From the NCBI GenBank assembly GCA_030789695.1, contig CM061142.1:569275281-569339280 (forward strand): a stretch of 64,000 bases of DNA, read 5' to 3'. This document shows positions 53,818-64,000 of the stretch, piece by piece (the stretch's first letter is position 1; every line of letters starts with the position of its first letter). A program made the translations under genes and the position numbers. This DNA comes from Scilla litardierei (Eukaryota; Streptophyta; Magnoliopsida; Asparagales; Asparagaceae). The notes beneath the pieces were generated by a model. It was given only the letters and a program-made list of their open reading frames with translations, was not told the DNA's origin and searched no databases.

Positions 53818-55979
53818 GTATGGTCTCCCAATGATTCCGTTGTACGCCGACGCGACGTCGACGATGACGAACCGTGTCTCCGGGTGACGACCCTCGGTTC
53901 CTCCCCCAGAGTCATTGGCAGGGTGATCGTCCCCAATATGGGGATCATATGGCCGGTGAAGCCGACAATGGGGCCCGCGCAGGGCTCTAGGTCTGCCCGC
54001 CCCCGCCCCATCCTTTCGACCGTTGACAGGAACAGGATGTCGCAGGAGCTACCGGTGTCAATCAGGAGCCGGCTGACGACGACCGCCCCGATCCGAGCCT
54101 CGACGACGAGGGCGTCATCGCACTGACTCCCAACGGCCTGCTGATCTCCCTCGGTAAAGGCGATAGGGGGTCGGTTTGTCCTTCTTCGCTTCGGCCGGCT
54201 GCTGGTGCCCGCTACCATCACCTGTCGGACATCTGCCTTCGAGATCGTGGGCGACATCCCCTCTGGGGCCGGTCCCCCGCTTATCATCTCAATGCGCATG
54301 ATCGCCCCGGGGGGGCGTGGCTCCTCCCGATCGCGGTCCGCCGGCGGTTCCGGGCCCCGCGCCTCCCGGGGGGCTCTCTCTCCTTGTTCTGCCCGCCTGC
54401 CCCCCACGAAGCCTCCCAAGTGGCCCGCCTGGATCAGCCGCTCGATCTCTCTCTTAAGAGTGTAGCAATGGTCGGTATCGTGGCCGTGGTCACGGTGATA
54501 TCGGCAATACCTCCGGAGATCCCGCTTCGCCGGGTCCGACCTCATCCCCCGGGGTGGCTCCGGCAATAGTCCGGCCCTCGTCGCCGCGGCCAGAACCTCC
54601 AACATGGGGGCGTTGAGCCGTGTGTAGTGTGCCTGCAAGGGGCCTTCCTGTCTTGGGATGGCTCGGGTGGGCCCTTGGGCCGGGGCGAACTCGCGCGCCG
54701 GACCAGGGCGATCTTGCGGGCGGCCCCCCGGCGGTTCGCGCCTTGGTCGGGCCAACTGGTCGCGGCCTCGGTGCCCCTCTTCCTGCCTTGGCCGAGGGTG
54801 TGACCGGGGCTCGCCCTGGAGTGGCTTCGCCGGGGGAAATAGGGCCTTTGTGCCGAGAGTCTCTTCGGCCAATGCGTGCCTCTCCGCCATCGCAACCAGT
54901 GCCTCATAGTCGGTCGGCGGATCTCGGAGCAGGGATTTGTGGAGGCTCCGAGTCCGCAATCCCGTCTTGAAGGCCAGCATAAGTACCTCGTCGCCGCATG
55001 TCACCACCGCCCGTCTCTCATCCTGAAAGCGGCGGAGGTATCTGCCCGTCGTCTCCCCTTCTCCTTGGACTATCGTGCTGAGATAGTCCAAAGGCTTCTT
55101 CTTCGTCCGCCCGGCCCGGAACTCTTGGCAGAACTTGTGGGACAGCTCGCCGAAGCTCCCAATGGATCTTGCGGGTAGGCCGAAGTACCAGTCCAATGCG
55201 GTGTCCCTCAGACTTTGGGAGAAATGCCGGCACAGGAACGCCTCATCCACATCCTGCGCCTCCATTGCCCCCCGGTATTGTTGCACGTGCGTGAGGGGGT
55301 CGCCTCTCCCGTTGTATGTGGCCAGGTGGGGAGGTTTGAACCTTATTGGCCTTGGGGCGGACGTGATCCACCGCGCAAGCGGCGTGGCCTCCTCCGGATA
55401 GGTAGGGCGCTCAGGCGCATCTCCTCTCCGCCATTCGGGGGTCTGGCTCCGGTCGCGCCTCGGCTGCCGACGGTCCCCCCGCCCCGGGGAGTAGCGTGAC
55501 GGTCGCCTGGCGGGGCTCCTTCCCCGGGTCGAGGATTCGACGGGTTGCGGGCTACGGTTTTCCCAGTACCATCGCCCTCCAGCCGCCTCCCCCTGGATCT
55601 CCATCCGCTCCTGATTCTCCCGCAGAAGCCTCTCGCGCTCGGCGGTGAGGAAGCGTAGTTGTCGACAAACGGCTTCCTCGTGTAGGCGATCGGAGGAGTG
55701 GCGCAGGCGAGGTGGACTGCCTCCTCCCGGTGGGGACCTGGCCAACAGCGGGCCCCGCCCGTCCCCGAGCCGCCGGGCCGTCGCCGTCACCTCCAGGATT
55801 TCACGGTTGCCTTCGTTCTCCCTCCTCAGCCTTTCGCGCTCCGCGATGATGAAGCGGAGCTGGTGGCGGGCGGTCTCTTCGTCCTGGTAGGCCCTCCTGG
55901 CGGTCTCGGCCGCTTCATCCAAATGCCTTTGCGCGGCGGCCGCTTCCTCCCGGCGCCTCCCCAGCCGCACGACCTCCAT
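53814..55979 (-). CDS. Tat gag-protease (721 codons)
   Basis: Gag builds the virus-like particle and the aspartic protease matures it. The first 120 residues are E/R-rich coiled coil. The gag core at about residues 205-380 starts FKPPHLATYNGRGDPLTHVQ and includes WYFGLPARSI and YLRRFQDERR. A histidine/cysteine motif follows (YCRYHRDHGHDTDHCYTLK), typical of Tat gag in place of a classic knuckle. The protease active site LLIDTGSSCDIL lies near residue 630, followed by a flap-like GFTGHMIPILG. The frame goes wrong near 53885: the expected continuation (TRFVIVDV, NGIIGRPYMTAIEAL) lies in the frame of the next ORF. The point of shift may be a mutation, or the site where pol is joined. An alternative upstream start outside this frame is possible. 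Confidence 0.9.
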   Translation of the reverse strand: MEVVRLGRRREEAAAAQRHLDEAAETARRAYQDEETARHQLRFIIAERERLRRENEGNREILEVTATARRLGDGRGPLLARSPPGGGSPPRLRHSSDRLHEEAVCRQLRFLTAERERLLRENQERMEIQGEAAGGRWYWENRSPQPVESSTRGRSPARRPSRYSPGRGDRRQPRRDRSQTPEWRRGDAPERPTYPEEATPLARWITSAPRPIRFKPPHLATYNGRGDPLTHVQQYRGAMEAQDVDEAFLCRHFSQSLRDTALDWYFGLPARSIGSFGELSHKFCQEFRAGRTKKKPLDYLSTIVQGEGETTGRYLRRFQDERRAVVTCGDEVLMLAFKTGLRTRSLHKSLLRDPPTDYEALVAMAERHALAEETLGTKALFPPAKPLQGEPRSHPRPRQEEGHRGRDQLARPRREPPGGRPQDRPGPAREFAPAQGPTRAIPRQEGPLQAHYTRLNAPMLEVLAAATRAGLLPEPPRGMRSDPAKRDLRRYCRYHRDHGHDTDHCYTLKREIERLIQAGHLGGFVGGRRAEQGERAPREARGPEPPADRDREEPRPPGAIMRIEMISGGPAPEGMSPTISKADVRQVMVAGTSSRPKRRRTNRPPIAFTEGDQQAVGSQCDDALVVEARIGAVVVSRLLIDTGSSCDILFLSTVERMGRGRADLEPCAGPIVGFTGHMIPILGTITLPMTLGEEPRVVTRRHGSSSSTSRRRTTESLGDHT

Positions 55980-56325
55980 TTCCTCTTCCAGGAGCTTCTG
56001 CTGGGCCGCAACCTCCTTGGCGAGCCCACTGTCTCCCCTCCTCCTCGAACTGAGGGTGGAGATTCCGTCTCACGTTCGGGGGCTCCGAGGGGCCGGGCGG
56101 TGGCTCCGCTCCCGCCGCCGCGTAGCCTCCCATCACCTGAGTGACGGCCTCGAAGCTCTTCAGGATTACACGGGCCGAAGTACGGTCTGTCTCGGCGCCC
56201 ATCCCCGGAGGGGGGTCGGGCGCCGGTGTGATTAGTAAAGAGAGTGGCTCCTGACCCACGGGATTCTTGCCGTGGTCAGGGTTCCGAGTGATTGGCATGG
56301 AGTCTAACATGGGTGTGACCCTTCG

Positions 56326-56344
56326 TTCCCACAGACGGCGCCAA
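56326..56344 (-). other. Primer-binding site of Tat element
   Basis: On the - strand TGGCGCCGTCTGTGGG starts within two bases of the 5' LTR end. The position and TGGCGCC start fit a plant Ty3/gypsy primer site. I do not assign the tRNA. Confidence 0.75.
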
Positions 56345-56345
56345 T

Positions 56346-57482
56346 TGTTACGAGGTGGAACTCGCGTACAATGAATTTGTATTGAGGGGAACCAAGGGCA
56401 CGGTGGTTATGTTGATAAGAGGGTTTAGGTGGGCTATTTAACAGGTGATTAGTGGGGTGAAGAGGCTAGACTTGCCGCCGGGGGTGGCCACGGAGTCAAA
56501 TCTCACCGGACACGGCGGAGGAAGATCGGGTGGCGGGAGCCAAAGGCTGACGTCGACCAAGGGGCGAGCTTTCCTGCACCACGAGCAACCCGTCAGAAGG
56601 GCAGGGTTGGGGACCAACCCTTAGCCCCTCCGATGCCTAAGTCAGTAATGGGACTTAAAACGGGGGCTAGGCACGCCGGTCGGACTGAGGGTGTGTCGAC
56701 CGTACGTGGCGAGCTATAAGTGGGAGAGCAAAGATGTGGACGACCTTTGCCCTCGTGTGTGAATAATGGATTGAGAGAGAGAATTTGCCAACCCCCTCAC
56801 CGTCAGAAGTGAGGGGGTATTTATACCTGACGAGAGATGACTAGGCGGGGCTGACCTGGCATGCTGACTCGACGTGCTGAGCTGGCTCGGTTGTCAGCGG
56901 AAGCTTCGGACGAGGATGTCAGGAACAGGAGTGCCTGCCCTGCTTTTGTCAGACGGCGCAACGGCCAGGGGCACTTTTGTCAGGATGTCATGGCCGAAAG
57001 CATTAAGTGTCAGGGGGCTCAGCGGCCAGGGGGCGCTTTGTCAGATGGTCGGGCGGCGTTAGTGTCAGTCGTGTCCTTACGCTAGGTAGTTTGTCGTATG
57101 TGATGAACTAAAGGTCTGGCTATGCTATTCCCGGCGCCGTGGTTCATGGGGACCAGCCGGGTCGACCTGCTCGGGGGTTGTCCGGCCCGGCCGCGCCCCT
57201 TCTTGGTCGCGGGTCGTGGGCCGCTGGCAAGGAGGGATATGCACATGCCTACGTCAGCATCCCCGGCGGCACCGCCTGGGCGCTCCCCAGGCGCCCTGCC
57301 CCTGGCGGGCCGAGCAGCCGAGGTTGTACGCCTCGGCCGGGAGGGGGGTGCTGCAAGGTGCGCCCGTTCCCGTGTAGCCTCGGACCTCCGGGATGGCGGC
57401 CCTTTCGCGAAGGGGTGAGTTAATGGGGTATGTCAGCGGATCTGGGCGGGAGTCGTATTCCTACTATCTTTAGGTCGCAACA
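56346..57482 (-). repeat. 5' LTR of Tat element
   Basis: 1,137 bp, nearly identical to 44399-45534. Transcription of the element would start in this copy and run leftwards. Confidence 0.95.
56818..56825 (-). promoter_or_regulatory. TATA box of the Tat 5' LTR
   Basis: TATTTATA on the + strand is TATAAATA on the - strand. The repeated (TTTATACCTGACG) context is conserved in the other LTR at 44871. Confidence 0.65.
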
Positions 57483-57487
57483 GGATG

Positions 57488-58157
57488 CATGCCTAACTAT
57501 TGAACTAATTTTTTTTAAAAAAAATTTAATTGATTAAAATTTCATTACTAACTGTGAAGTATTAAAGAAACTTTCAAATTGAAATTCAGTTATAATTTGA
57601 TCAGAATGGCTAAAAGATGTCTTTTTTGATTAGAGTAGATTAATGAATTATGAATTGGTTCATACACGTATCAGATAAGAATCTAATGTTAACCTTGTAC
57701 GTTTGCTTAAAATATTTTCCGAAGCATCCAAACAAAAAACATTTGCTTAAAATCAAATAATTATTTGGGGGCAGTGGCTGGAAACACGTCCAACATACAA
57801 ACGTTTTTGGCATTACTTTAGATAACATAAATAAATAAAAAAATTCCAACTTGGTAAAATTCCTTTTACAACAACATGATTAGAAAATGGCGCGGAATAT
57901 ATAATGTTTTAAAAATATTTGTTTGTTTTTTACAACAACATGATCAAAATATTTGCTTATAAGTCCCTTAAAGTAAATATGCTAAACCTTAATAGTCTTT
58001 CTTGTGTCTAATCTGTCAAAAAGTTAACACAATTTCATTTCAGCTCTAGTTAAAGACGCACTGGACCAACATATTGTCTGCTATATAGGCACGAGACAAA
58101 AAACACTAATGACTAAAAATAGGGCAATAGCATGCATATGTCCTATATATCCAACCA
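57488..58157. other. Intergenic DNA without recognisable feature
   Basis: AT-rich. No gene or repeat I can support. Confidence 0.5.
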
Positions 58158-58334
58158 AGGGCAAAGCCAACAATCGTTAAGGGCCGGGCTATAAGGGTTA
58201 CCGAACTAAGCCCGAGCTATAAGTGTTACATGGAGTACGGGTTACAAGGAACCGAGGCTGCAAGAGTTACCGAGAGTATGGGCGGAGCCCGGGCTACAGC
58301 CCACCTCAGCCCCCATGCTTGGCTCCGCCCCTGA
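58158..58334. mobile_element. Small hAT-like MITE
   Basis: The left end CAAGGGCAAAGCCAACAATC and the inverted right end CAGGGGCGGAGCCAAGCATG match. Their extension AGGGCCGGGCT / GAGGTGGGCT also matches. The interior has GGGCTATAAGGGTTACCGA repeats. The target duplication is unclear. Confidence 0.6.
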
Positions 58335-59780
58335 ATATATGCATGACTACTAAGATTTAATACATGTATTTGAGGGACTTACAAGCATATACTCATATTT
58401 GAGGGACTATTAAAGTTTAAGACAGATGATTTAAGCGATGAATATTTTGTTTGACGCTCCCTTGATGCACAGCTTATATCCATTACTCCACATGTGCACA
58501 TATATTTCTTTTTCACTGAAATGTAGCATGGAGGAAGATGGGAGACAAGCACCCATGATATTGAGGGCCATCAGTCAGCCCTCATCACATCCAATATAAA
58601 TAAATTGTAGGCCCATTTTCCTTGGTCTCCTCATAATTAAATGGGGAGCTCTACTCCAAAGACCCCCCCCATAACTCTGAAATTCTTAGTGGTGATTTGG
58701 GTCTTTCAACCAACACTTTGCCTTCCTCAATCTGGAAACCAAGAAACATCTCATTTTCATACTCTGCATCAAGGAGTGCAAGTCTCACAAACGGCTGCAG
58801 TTGTGGGTCATTTTTATTTTTTCCAACTGTGCCAAAGAAGACTCTGAATTAATGCCTGCCAGGTCAGCCATGTCCTTCCATTTAAGGTGGACAGTGGGTT
58901 CACGGTTCTGACGGACTCCCATGTTTGGGTTGTCCCAATCTAGGTGTGACAATACCTTTCCATTGTGGCCCCCATGTCTATTTTTTCATAAATATTTTCT
59001 CTATAAACAATTTTGCATAAATTTTTTCCTTACACAATGGTAATTTATAGTCTCTAGATTAGAATTGTCTCAATTGTCTTGTTTGGGGTTAAGCGATCAG
59101 GGCGGGTGTACTGGTGTTCCACGACCCACGTTTCCTGCTTTTCGATAGATTAAAAAAAATGTTATGGAAATATTGGTCCCCTTATTAATTTTTAACTTGA
59201 AAAGAGTAGTTCGAATCATCCTGTAATTTTCCTCCAAATTTAGTAAGCTGACTGAAAAAGCACGTCTTAACGGTTTTCATCCAAAACTTGACTCGGTTGT
59301 GGTTGAAATCCAAGACCTGCGTCTGGTTAATATTTAACGATGTTCAAGTCAAGAATTTCATGAACCGAGTTCAGCCTTTCATTTTGGGTTTTGAGTTTTA
59401 GGTTTTGAACTTGGGTTTTGGTTTTGGCTTGGATTTTCTTGCGAGATGCTGAGAGGAAGAAGGGAGATTGGTTAGAGCATGGATTATGGAGAGGATTTCT
59501 TGAAAAATGAAAGGATGGATAAGGGAGATGGGGATACGATTAAGGTTTGGGAGAATATCTTAAGGAATGATTCTTGAAATGTAAGAACAGATATGGGATC
59601 AGGGCTAGGTTTGGGAGATTTCTTGAAGGAGAATGGAAGTAGGAGGGGTATAAGATTTGGGTTAGGAGTTGTAAATAAATTTTTGAGATCCTGAGATGGC
59701 AAGGAGAACACTAGGGGATGATAATATAGTTTATGAAATATTAAAACTTCTCTAGAAATTTCTCCCTAAGATCAAAATTA
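58335..59780. other. Intergenic DNA without recognisable feature
   Basis: Short frames at 58641-58847 and 59484-59711 show no domain. 59380-59650 is a G/T-rich stretch with repeated GGAGATT and TTGAAGGA-like pieces. Confidence 0.5.
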
Positions 59781-59789
59781 ATGTTACCT

Positions 59790-60523
59790 AATTTTGTCTT
59801 AATCAACCAATAATACTTGCAATGAAATGAGTAAGCAGCGGAAATAAGATGCACGTAATGGATAATCGCAAATACACCAATATTATCCTGGTTCACCCCT
59901 CCATGGCTACGTCCAGTCCCTAAACTACGATGGACCTTAATCCATTATTTAAACAAATAATCACAACACCTTACCTACAATGAAGAATTTTCTTTGCCTC
60001 CCTATAAGAGGGCTTTTACAAACACCTTGCCTCCAACAAGGATTTACACTCACCAACTCATGTAAGATATACTTACAATGATATTAAATTGTTTACAAAT
60101 AACTATAGCATTGAATGAAGCTCTTGTGTTGAAGTGATGCTATAGGTGATGAATGTTGCTCTCCAAAGAGTATAAGCGATGCTTTTGAGAGATCAAGATA
60201 AATGGCCAAAGAGATTGAAAACTTTTGAAGACTTGGCCAATTGAAGAGGGTTTAATGCTTAAAAGCTTTGGAGATGAAATTCTTTTTCTCTTAAAGATTT
60301 TGACAATTAATGTTCTACCAAACCCACAGCCAAAACCAGCTTATAAAGAGGTGAAAAACCGTTGAAAATCTTTCCAAAAACACCTCTCCAACTATTAAGG
60401 CTAAAATTGACCGAGACAGTTGTCAAGCTGACGTAGACTTGAGATGGTGGGTTGGAGCCTCATCAGCAGTTGGAGTGGGACCCTTGGTTGGAAGAACCAG
60501 GGTCGAGTGATGGTAGTTGGAGC
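59790..60523. mobile_element. Probable LTR fragment of another (copia-like) element
   Basis: Contains the pattern CAGCGGAAATAAG, ATCCTGGTTCACCCCTCCATGG then CTACGTCCAGTCC, and a CCCTATAAGAGGGCTTTTACA stretch, which resemble LTRs of large copia families. It is cut on the right by the Tat LTR. No internal domain is present, so this is tentative. Confidence 0.4.
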
Positions 60524-61131
60524 TGATGCGACCTTCGATCGACCTTCGAACAGTAGTTGCGTCGATTGTTCGAGACTGGGAAGCTCGACGTCGACCCTCG
60601 ACGTTGGATGATGACCGTCGATCTGCACCACAGGGACTCGCTATGAGGTCGGATTTGGGTTCCGACCCAAATCCCCTCCGATGCCTAAGTTAGTATGGAA
60701 CTTAAGGGAGAGAGGGAGCTTGGTGCAGCTGAGATCGACACACGGAGGTTCGTCTCAAGACTGGCGGCGCAAGCTCGAATGTATAAGAAGTATAAGCTGA
60801 GAAAGTAGAGTTCTATGTCTTAGACCTCTTTTCTTGGAAATGGGGCCCTTTCCTCTATTTATAGACGTTCAGGGACCCTTTGGAGACGTTGGGGTGATAA
60901 CGGCCACCCATAATGTGGCCACGATCTCCCCCATTAGTAGGAATAAATGTTGCGTATGCCCCCCGAGATTCCCAAGCTCGCCTTTAATCCCACGTTCGAG
61001 TGAGGCAGACCTAACGGTCGACTGGCCATTTGGACTTTGACTGAGTTGACGTCAGGCTTCTTTGGTGGGCCTGGTGGGCCCCAGTCATCTATCGACCGAG
61101 TTGTCACGAATGCCGGCACAATAACTCAACA
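60524..61131 (-). repeat. 3' LTR of a second Tat-type element (element continues out of window)
   Basis: Probably TGATGCGACC... to ...AACTCAACA, followed by ATGGCCCCCTCGCACG, a purine-rich tract when read on the - strand. It shares with the first Tat LTR, in the same order and orientation, a hairpin (GGATTTGGGTTCCGACCC, from 60651), the block CCCCTCCGATGCCTAAGT (60673) and a TATA box (TATTTATA, 60856-60863). The rest of the LTR is unrelated. The left border is approximate because the partner LTR is not in the window. Confidence 0.65.
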
Positions 61132-62077
61132 ATGGCCCCCTCGCACGACCTTGAAGGATCCATCCACTGAAGTCAAGCGACGTTACATCACATTAATGGG
61201 GCTCGGTAGTCGAGAAAATAGCACTTGAGTTCTAGGCGCCAAAACGCCCGCCTCGTCGATTCAGATGATTTGTCGGTTCGAAATCCAAGACATTCTGGGC
61301 CCTTGGATCTTTGACACGTGTTCCATCATGCGGTTGTTGCCTCGCCCATATATGACGGTTCCAGCGATAAAGTGTGGACGTACCGTCTTCATTCTCTTGA
61401 TTCAGATTTTCCTTCTCCCGAAAGCAATGGCTTCATCCTCCATCTCTGCCTTCGAAAGGAACTTGGTCACAGCCATTCAGAAGAATCGGGAAGGGGTCAT
61501 GGAGCCGGGCTTGCTGGCAAATGTGAGGTCCAAAGTCAAGGCCGGCCAAATCGTTGAGCTTCAGAGGAGCTATGTCTGTCTTGATTATCAAATCAGGCTG
61601 CCTGGGAGGGACGAGAGGGCTCATCGTCCTGGCGATCGGGAAGCAGGGGTTTACGTCAAAGCCTTCGAACGAGGCCTTCGGTTTCGTATGCACCCTTTCA
61701 TGCGGTACTTCTTGTGTATCCTAAACATTTCCCTCTGCCAGTAGATGCCGAACGCCATCGGCATATTGATGGGCTTTATAGTTCTGTGCGTGACGAAGGG
61801 AATTGAACCACCTCTGCGTCTGTTCAACTACTTCTTCTCGATCCCTCCCCTTAAGACCCCGGGTGGTATACAATAATGGCCCATTGAGGCAAGAAGCTGC
61901 TGGAAGATCTTCCCTCCTCCAATCCCAAGTGGAAAGACGAGTTTGTGTTCGTGGTTTTCCAGGAGGAGGCAAGCTTCTGCACCGGTTGGGACGCCCCTGA
62001 TTTGGGACCTACCGAGGATAAGCTACTGACTATCGAGGAGAGGAAGGATGCCGATGCTCTAACGAGCCTGCCAGAGG

Positions 62078-62210
62078 GTATGTGATCGATCACGTGGATG
62101 TGGTCAGACGACGTGCTTCGTCGAACCGTATGGACGAAAGGTCAGTTCGATCATGCTCGCTAATTGTTCGACCTTCGTTCTTCGACCTAACTTGTTTGTT
62201 GCTCTCGCAG
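62078..62210 (+). other. Probable intron 1 of the antisense ORF
   Basis: Donor AGAGG|GTATGTGATC and acceptor TTGCTCTCGCAG. Coding-like sequence lies on both sides (TSLPEG before it). Confidence 0.55.
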
Positions 62211-62885
62211 GTATGACCAGCATGGATTATTAGGTAGATCCCGCATTGAGAGAAGCGGTCGAGGCTTCCATCAAAGAGACGGAGGCGAGCATGTTGTCAC
62301 CCCGGGCGCCAACCGTGTTGAGATCAATAGCCCAGCCGTTCGGTGATCGACCCATGGTTGTTGAGGGGATTGCCAAGGTGGTTCGCCCTCAGCAGAAGAA
62401 GAAGAAAGGGACCCCTTTGAATTTGAAGTGGTTGCGCTGGAGGGGACCAAGAGGAGGCGAAATCTCGTTCTCAGCGACTAGGAGCCGTCTGGGTCGAATG
62501 CAGTCACGGAGCAGGTCTCCCAGCCAGGGAGTGATGCTTTTCTCGAGGAGGATTCAATGGAGACTCAGGTTCCACCGGAGCTTCTCGTGCACCGGGACTC
62601 CTGGCCTTGGGGAGTATGTTTCCCTCTGTAGGGTTACCTGAGGACATTCCCGATGAATATAGGTCGATTTTGCTGGAGAGCCGATCTCCTCAGGCTCCAT
62701 TCGACTGCTCGGAGGAGGAGCTTGTTAGGGCGAAATTTCTGCTGAGGCGCGGAGATTCTACACTTCTTGATTGGGGGATTGCCTTTCGTATCGCTGAGAA
62801 TGCGACCCTTCCACGGGACATGGCTGTCATAGAGAGGGTCGATTATGAGTGACTTGCGTCGTTAGCCGTCTATGCCAACGTCCAG

Positions 62886-62954
62886 GTAATTATTGTTCGG
62901 CCTCTATCGATGCTGTCATCAGCGCGTAAGCTGACCGTCGAGTGTTGTGTGCAG
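62886..62954 (+). other. Probable intron 2 of the antisense ORF
   Basis: AACGTCCAG|GTAATTATTG ... GTGTTGTGTGCAG|GCTCTTGTG, 69 bp. It joins SLAVYANVQ to ALVATAMLHRRALEVANHG, the continuous order seen in relatives as I remember them. Confidence 0.6.
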
Positions 62955-63458
62955 GCTCTTGTGGCCACCGCGATGTTGCACCGTCGCGCTCTGGAGGTGG
63001 CCAATCATGGGGTCACCCTGGAGGCCGATAGGTCGTGCGTGGAGCGATCTCAAGTTGATCTGACCAGACTCAGCCTCTTCTGTGAGACGAGACTGAATCG
63101 TCTCCATAAACTCGAGGATGAGTTGCACGAGTCTCGTATGAGGGAGGCTGAGCAAGCCGTCTTGAGGAAGCGAGCAGAGGATGCTTTGCTGGAGGAGAGG
63201 GTCGAAGCGGAGGTCATAATGGAGAGGGCGATTCATGAGTTCAAAGATACATTTCCTGACTTCGACGAGCTATATAAAGAAGGCTTCGAGCGATGTCGAC
63301 TGGAGATGAAGAACCGATTCCCCAACCTTAACCTCTCCGTTGAGATCGACAAGATCCCGGTGGTACTTTCAAACCTCGGTGAGGATGAGTTGAGCCAGGG
63401 CAATGACGAGTCGAGCCGAGGCATGGAGGAGGAGGCTCACGTGGAGAGGCTACCATGA

Positions 63459-63867
63459 TGGCTGGTGACAAAGCAAGAGCGGATGCTACGGAGGACTCAG
63501 ATTCTACGGCCGTACTGGATGGAGATCAAGGGCCTGACCGGCCGCGGTAAGATCTCGGTGCTTTTGTTTTATGACTGCTTGTAGAAATTTTTGAATGTAT
63601 ATGGGGTGATGTAAACGAAAACAATGTTAAACAATGTTTAACAATAGGGAGTGACATGAGAATTGGCATGTGTCTCCTAGTTTGTTATTGCATCCCTTTG
63701 TTTTTTGTCGTGTCCTGTGGTGGTCAACATGCCTGATGGCCTCTTTTGATGGGTTAGGCGCTGCTTCAGGGTGATCGAGGATAAACCATCGAATCACATT
63801 TAGAAGTTGACCACTACACTTCATGGTAAGGGAGAGATTTATCGAATCATGGTTGACGAAATGGGAG
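63459..63867. other. Non-coding internal region of the second Tat-type element
   Basis: No domain seen on either strand. It follows the antisense ORF. Confidence 0.45.
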
Positions 63868-64000
63868 TCATTCGATGACGAAGGGGTGGTCCTTCGACTT
63901 ATGGCTGAAGACATTCTGGGAGAGTCGTTCAGTAGCGAAAGGGTGGCCCTTCGACTTATGTCTGACGCTCATTTAGGAGATTCGTTCAGTGGCGAAGGGG
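63868..64000. repeat. Start of a tandem array, period about 56 bp
   Basis: TTCGATGACGAAGGGGTGG / TTCAGTAGCGAAAGGGTGG / TTCAGTGGCGAAGGGG with CCTTCGACTTATG between. Two full units and part of a third are visible before the window ends. Confidence 0.65.

Larger units (their letters stand above)
44399..57482 (-). mobile_element. Tat-lineage Ty3/gypsy retrotransposon, 13.1 kb
   Basis: LTRs of 1,136 and 1,137 bp bound gag-protease, RT, RNase H and integrase on the - strand. The 5-bp target duplication GGATG is exact (44394-44398 and 57483-57487). I count about eight to ten differences between the LTRs by eye, so it is fairly young. The primer site on the - strand reads TGGCGCCGTCTGTGGG next to the right LTR, and the purine-rich tract (TGCCGGGGGCAAT) lies next to the left LTR. 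A second, archaeal-type RNase H after the RT RNase H identifies the Tat lineage. GC content is far above that of the flanks. Two frameshifts in the coding region suggest this copy is not autonomous. Confidence 0.95.
61427..63458 (+). pseudogene. Antisense extra ORF with 'putative gypsy type transposon' domain, broken
   Basis: It starts MASSSISAFERNLVTAIQKN. The segment YVCLDYQIRLPGRDERA and AFERGLRFRMHPFMRYFL followed by IGILMGFIVLCVTKGIEPPL matches the plant domain known as putative gypsy-type transposon (Pfam PF04195). Stops and frameshifts interrupt it: TAG at 61742, TAA near 61874, a frameshift near 61880-61920, and a TGA at 62851 where the family has a Trp-like position. Two likely introns follow GT...AG: 62078-62210 and 62886-62954. 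The C-terminal part (62910-63458) is a charged coiled coil ending around FKDTFPDFDELYKEGFERC. The function of this family is unknown. It lies next to the 3' LTR and opposite to the element's sense strand. Confidence 0.7.

Overview
The window is nuclear DNA of a flowering plant. The evidence is one split host gene with plant-type introns, AT-rich non-coding DNA, and deeply nested plant transposable elements: Ty1/copia, Ty3/gypsy Tat and gag-only LTR elements, hAT transposons, Helitrons and MITEs. I cannot name the species. The long intron and the nesting suggest a repeat-rich genome.

Host gene. The only host gene I recognise is ELP1, the scaffold subunit of Elongator, on the + strand. Its C-terminal 337 codons lie in three exons: 2-600, which runs in from outside the window, then 42931-43032 and 43167-43479. 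The first two are separated by a 42,330-bp intron (601-42930) with GT...AG borders and matching codon phase. Positions 601-43,000 are therefore transposons and decayed DNA inside one intron.

Intron, left to right. (1) 2196-7482 is a gag-only LTR element. A younger relative (2729-5322, opposite strand) sits inside it with apparently identical LTRs and a perfect target duplication. (2) 7898-21392 is a decayed hAT relic. Its dimerisation domain is broken by a solo LTR (9015-9322) and by an 11.7-kb BED-type hAT element (9576-21305) with a perfect 8-bp target duplication. That element carries a broken transposase gene, a hAT MITE, foldbacks and a cluster of Helitron ends (15428-19142). (3) About 21540-32089 is a decayed copia element on the - strand. 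It is split by a complete copia element (22055-27869), an LTR-flanked non-autonomous element (28586-30605) and a solo LTR (30989-31324). (4) 32098-39696 holds three short hAT elements related to the 11.7-kb one, another hAT MITE, a 254-bp tandem duplication and a short complete Helitron (35356-36228). (5) 41447-42244 holds three very long G runs.

Downstream of ELP1. At 44399-57482 lies a nearly complete 13.1-kb Tat-lineage Ty3/gypsy element on the - strand. It has 1.1-kb LTRs, gag-protease, reverse transcriptase, two RNase H domains, integrase and a 14-copy 81-bp minisatellite between pol and the 3' LTR. After about 3 kb of unremarkable DNA and a copia-like LTR fragment, a second, different Tat-type element begins at about 60524 and leaves the window. 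Its LTR faces the - strand while the ORF next to it (61427-63458) runs on the + strand and appears to contain introns, so it looks like an antisense extra ORF.

No rRNA, tRNA or CRISPR array was found. Almost every other open frame comes from GC-rich repeats or chance.
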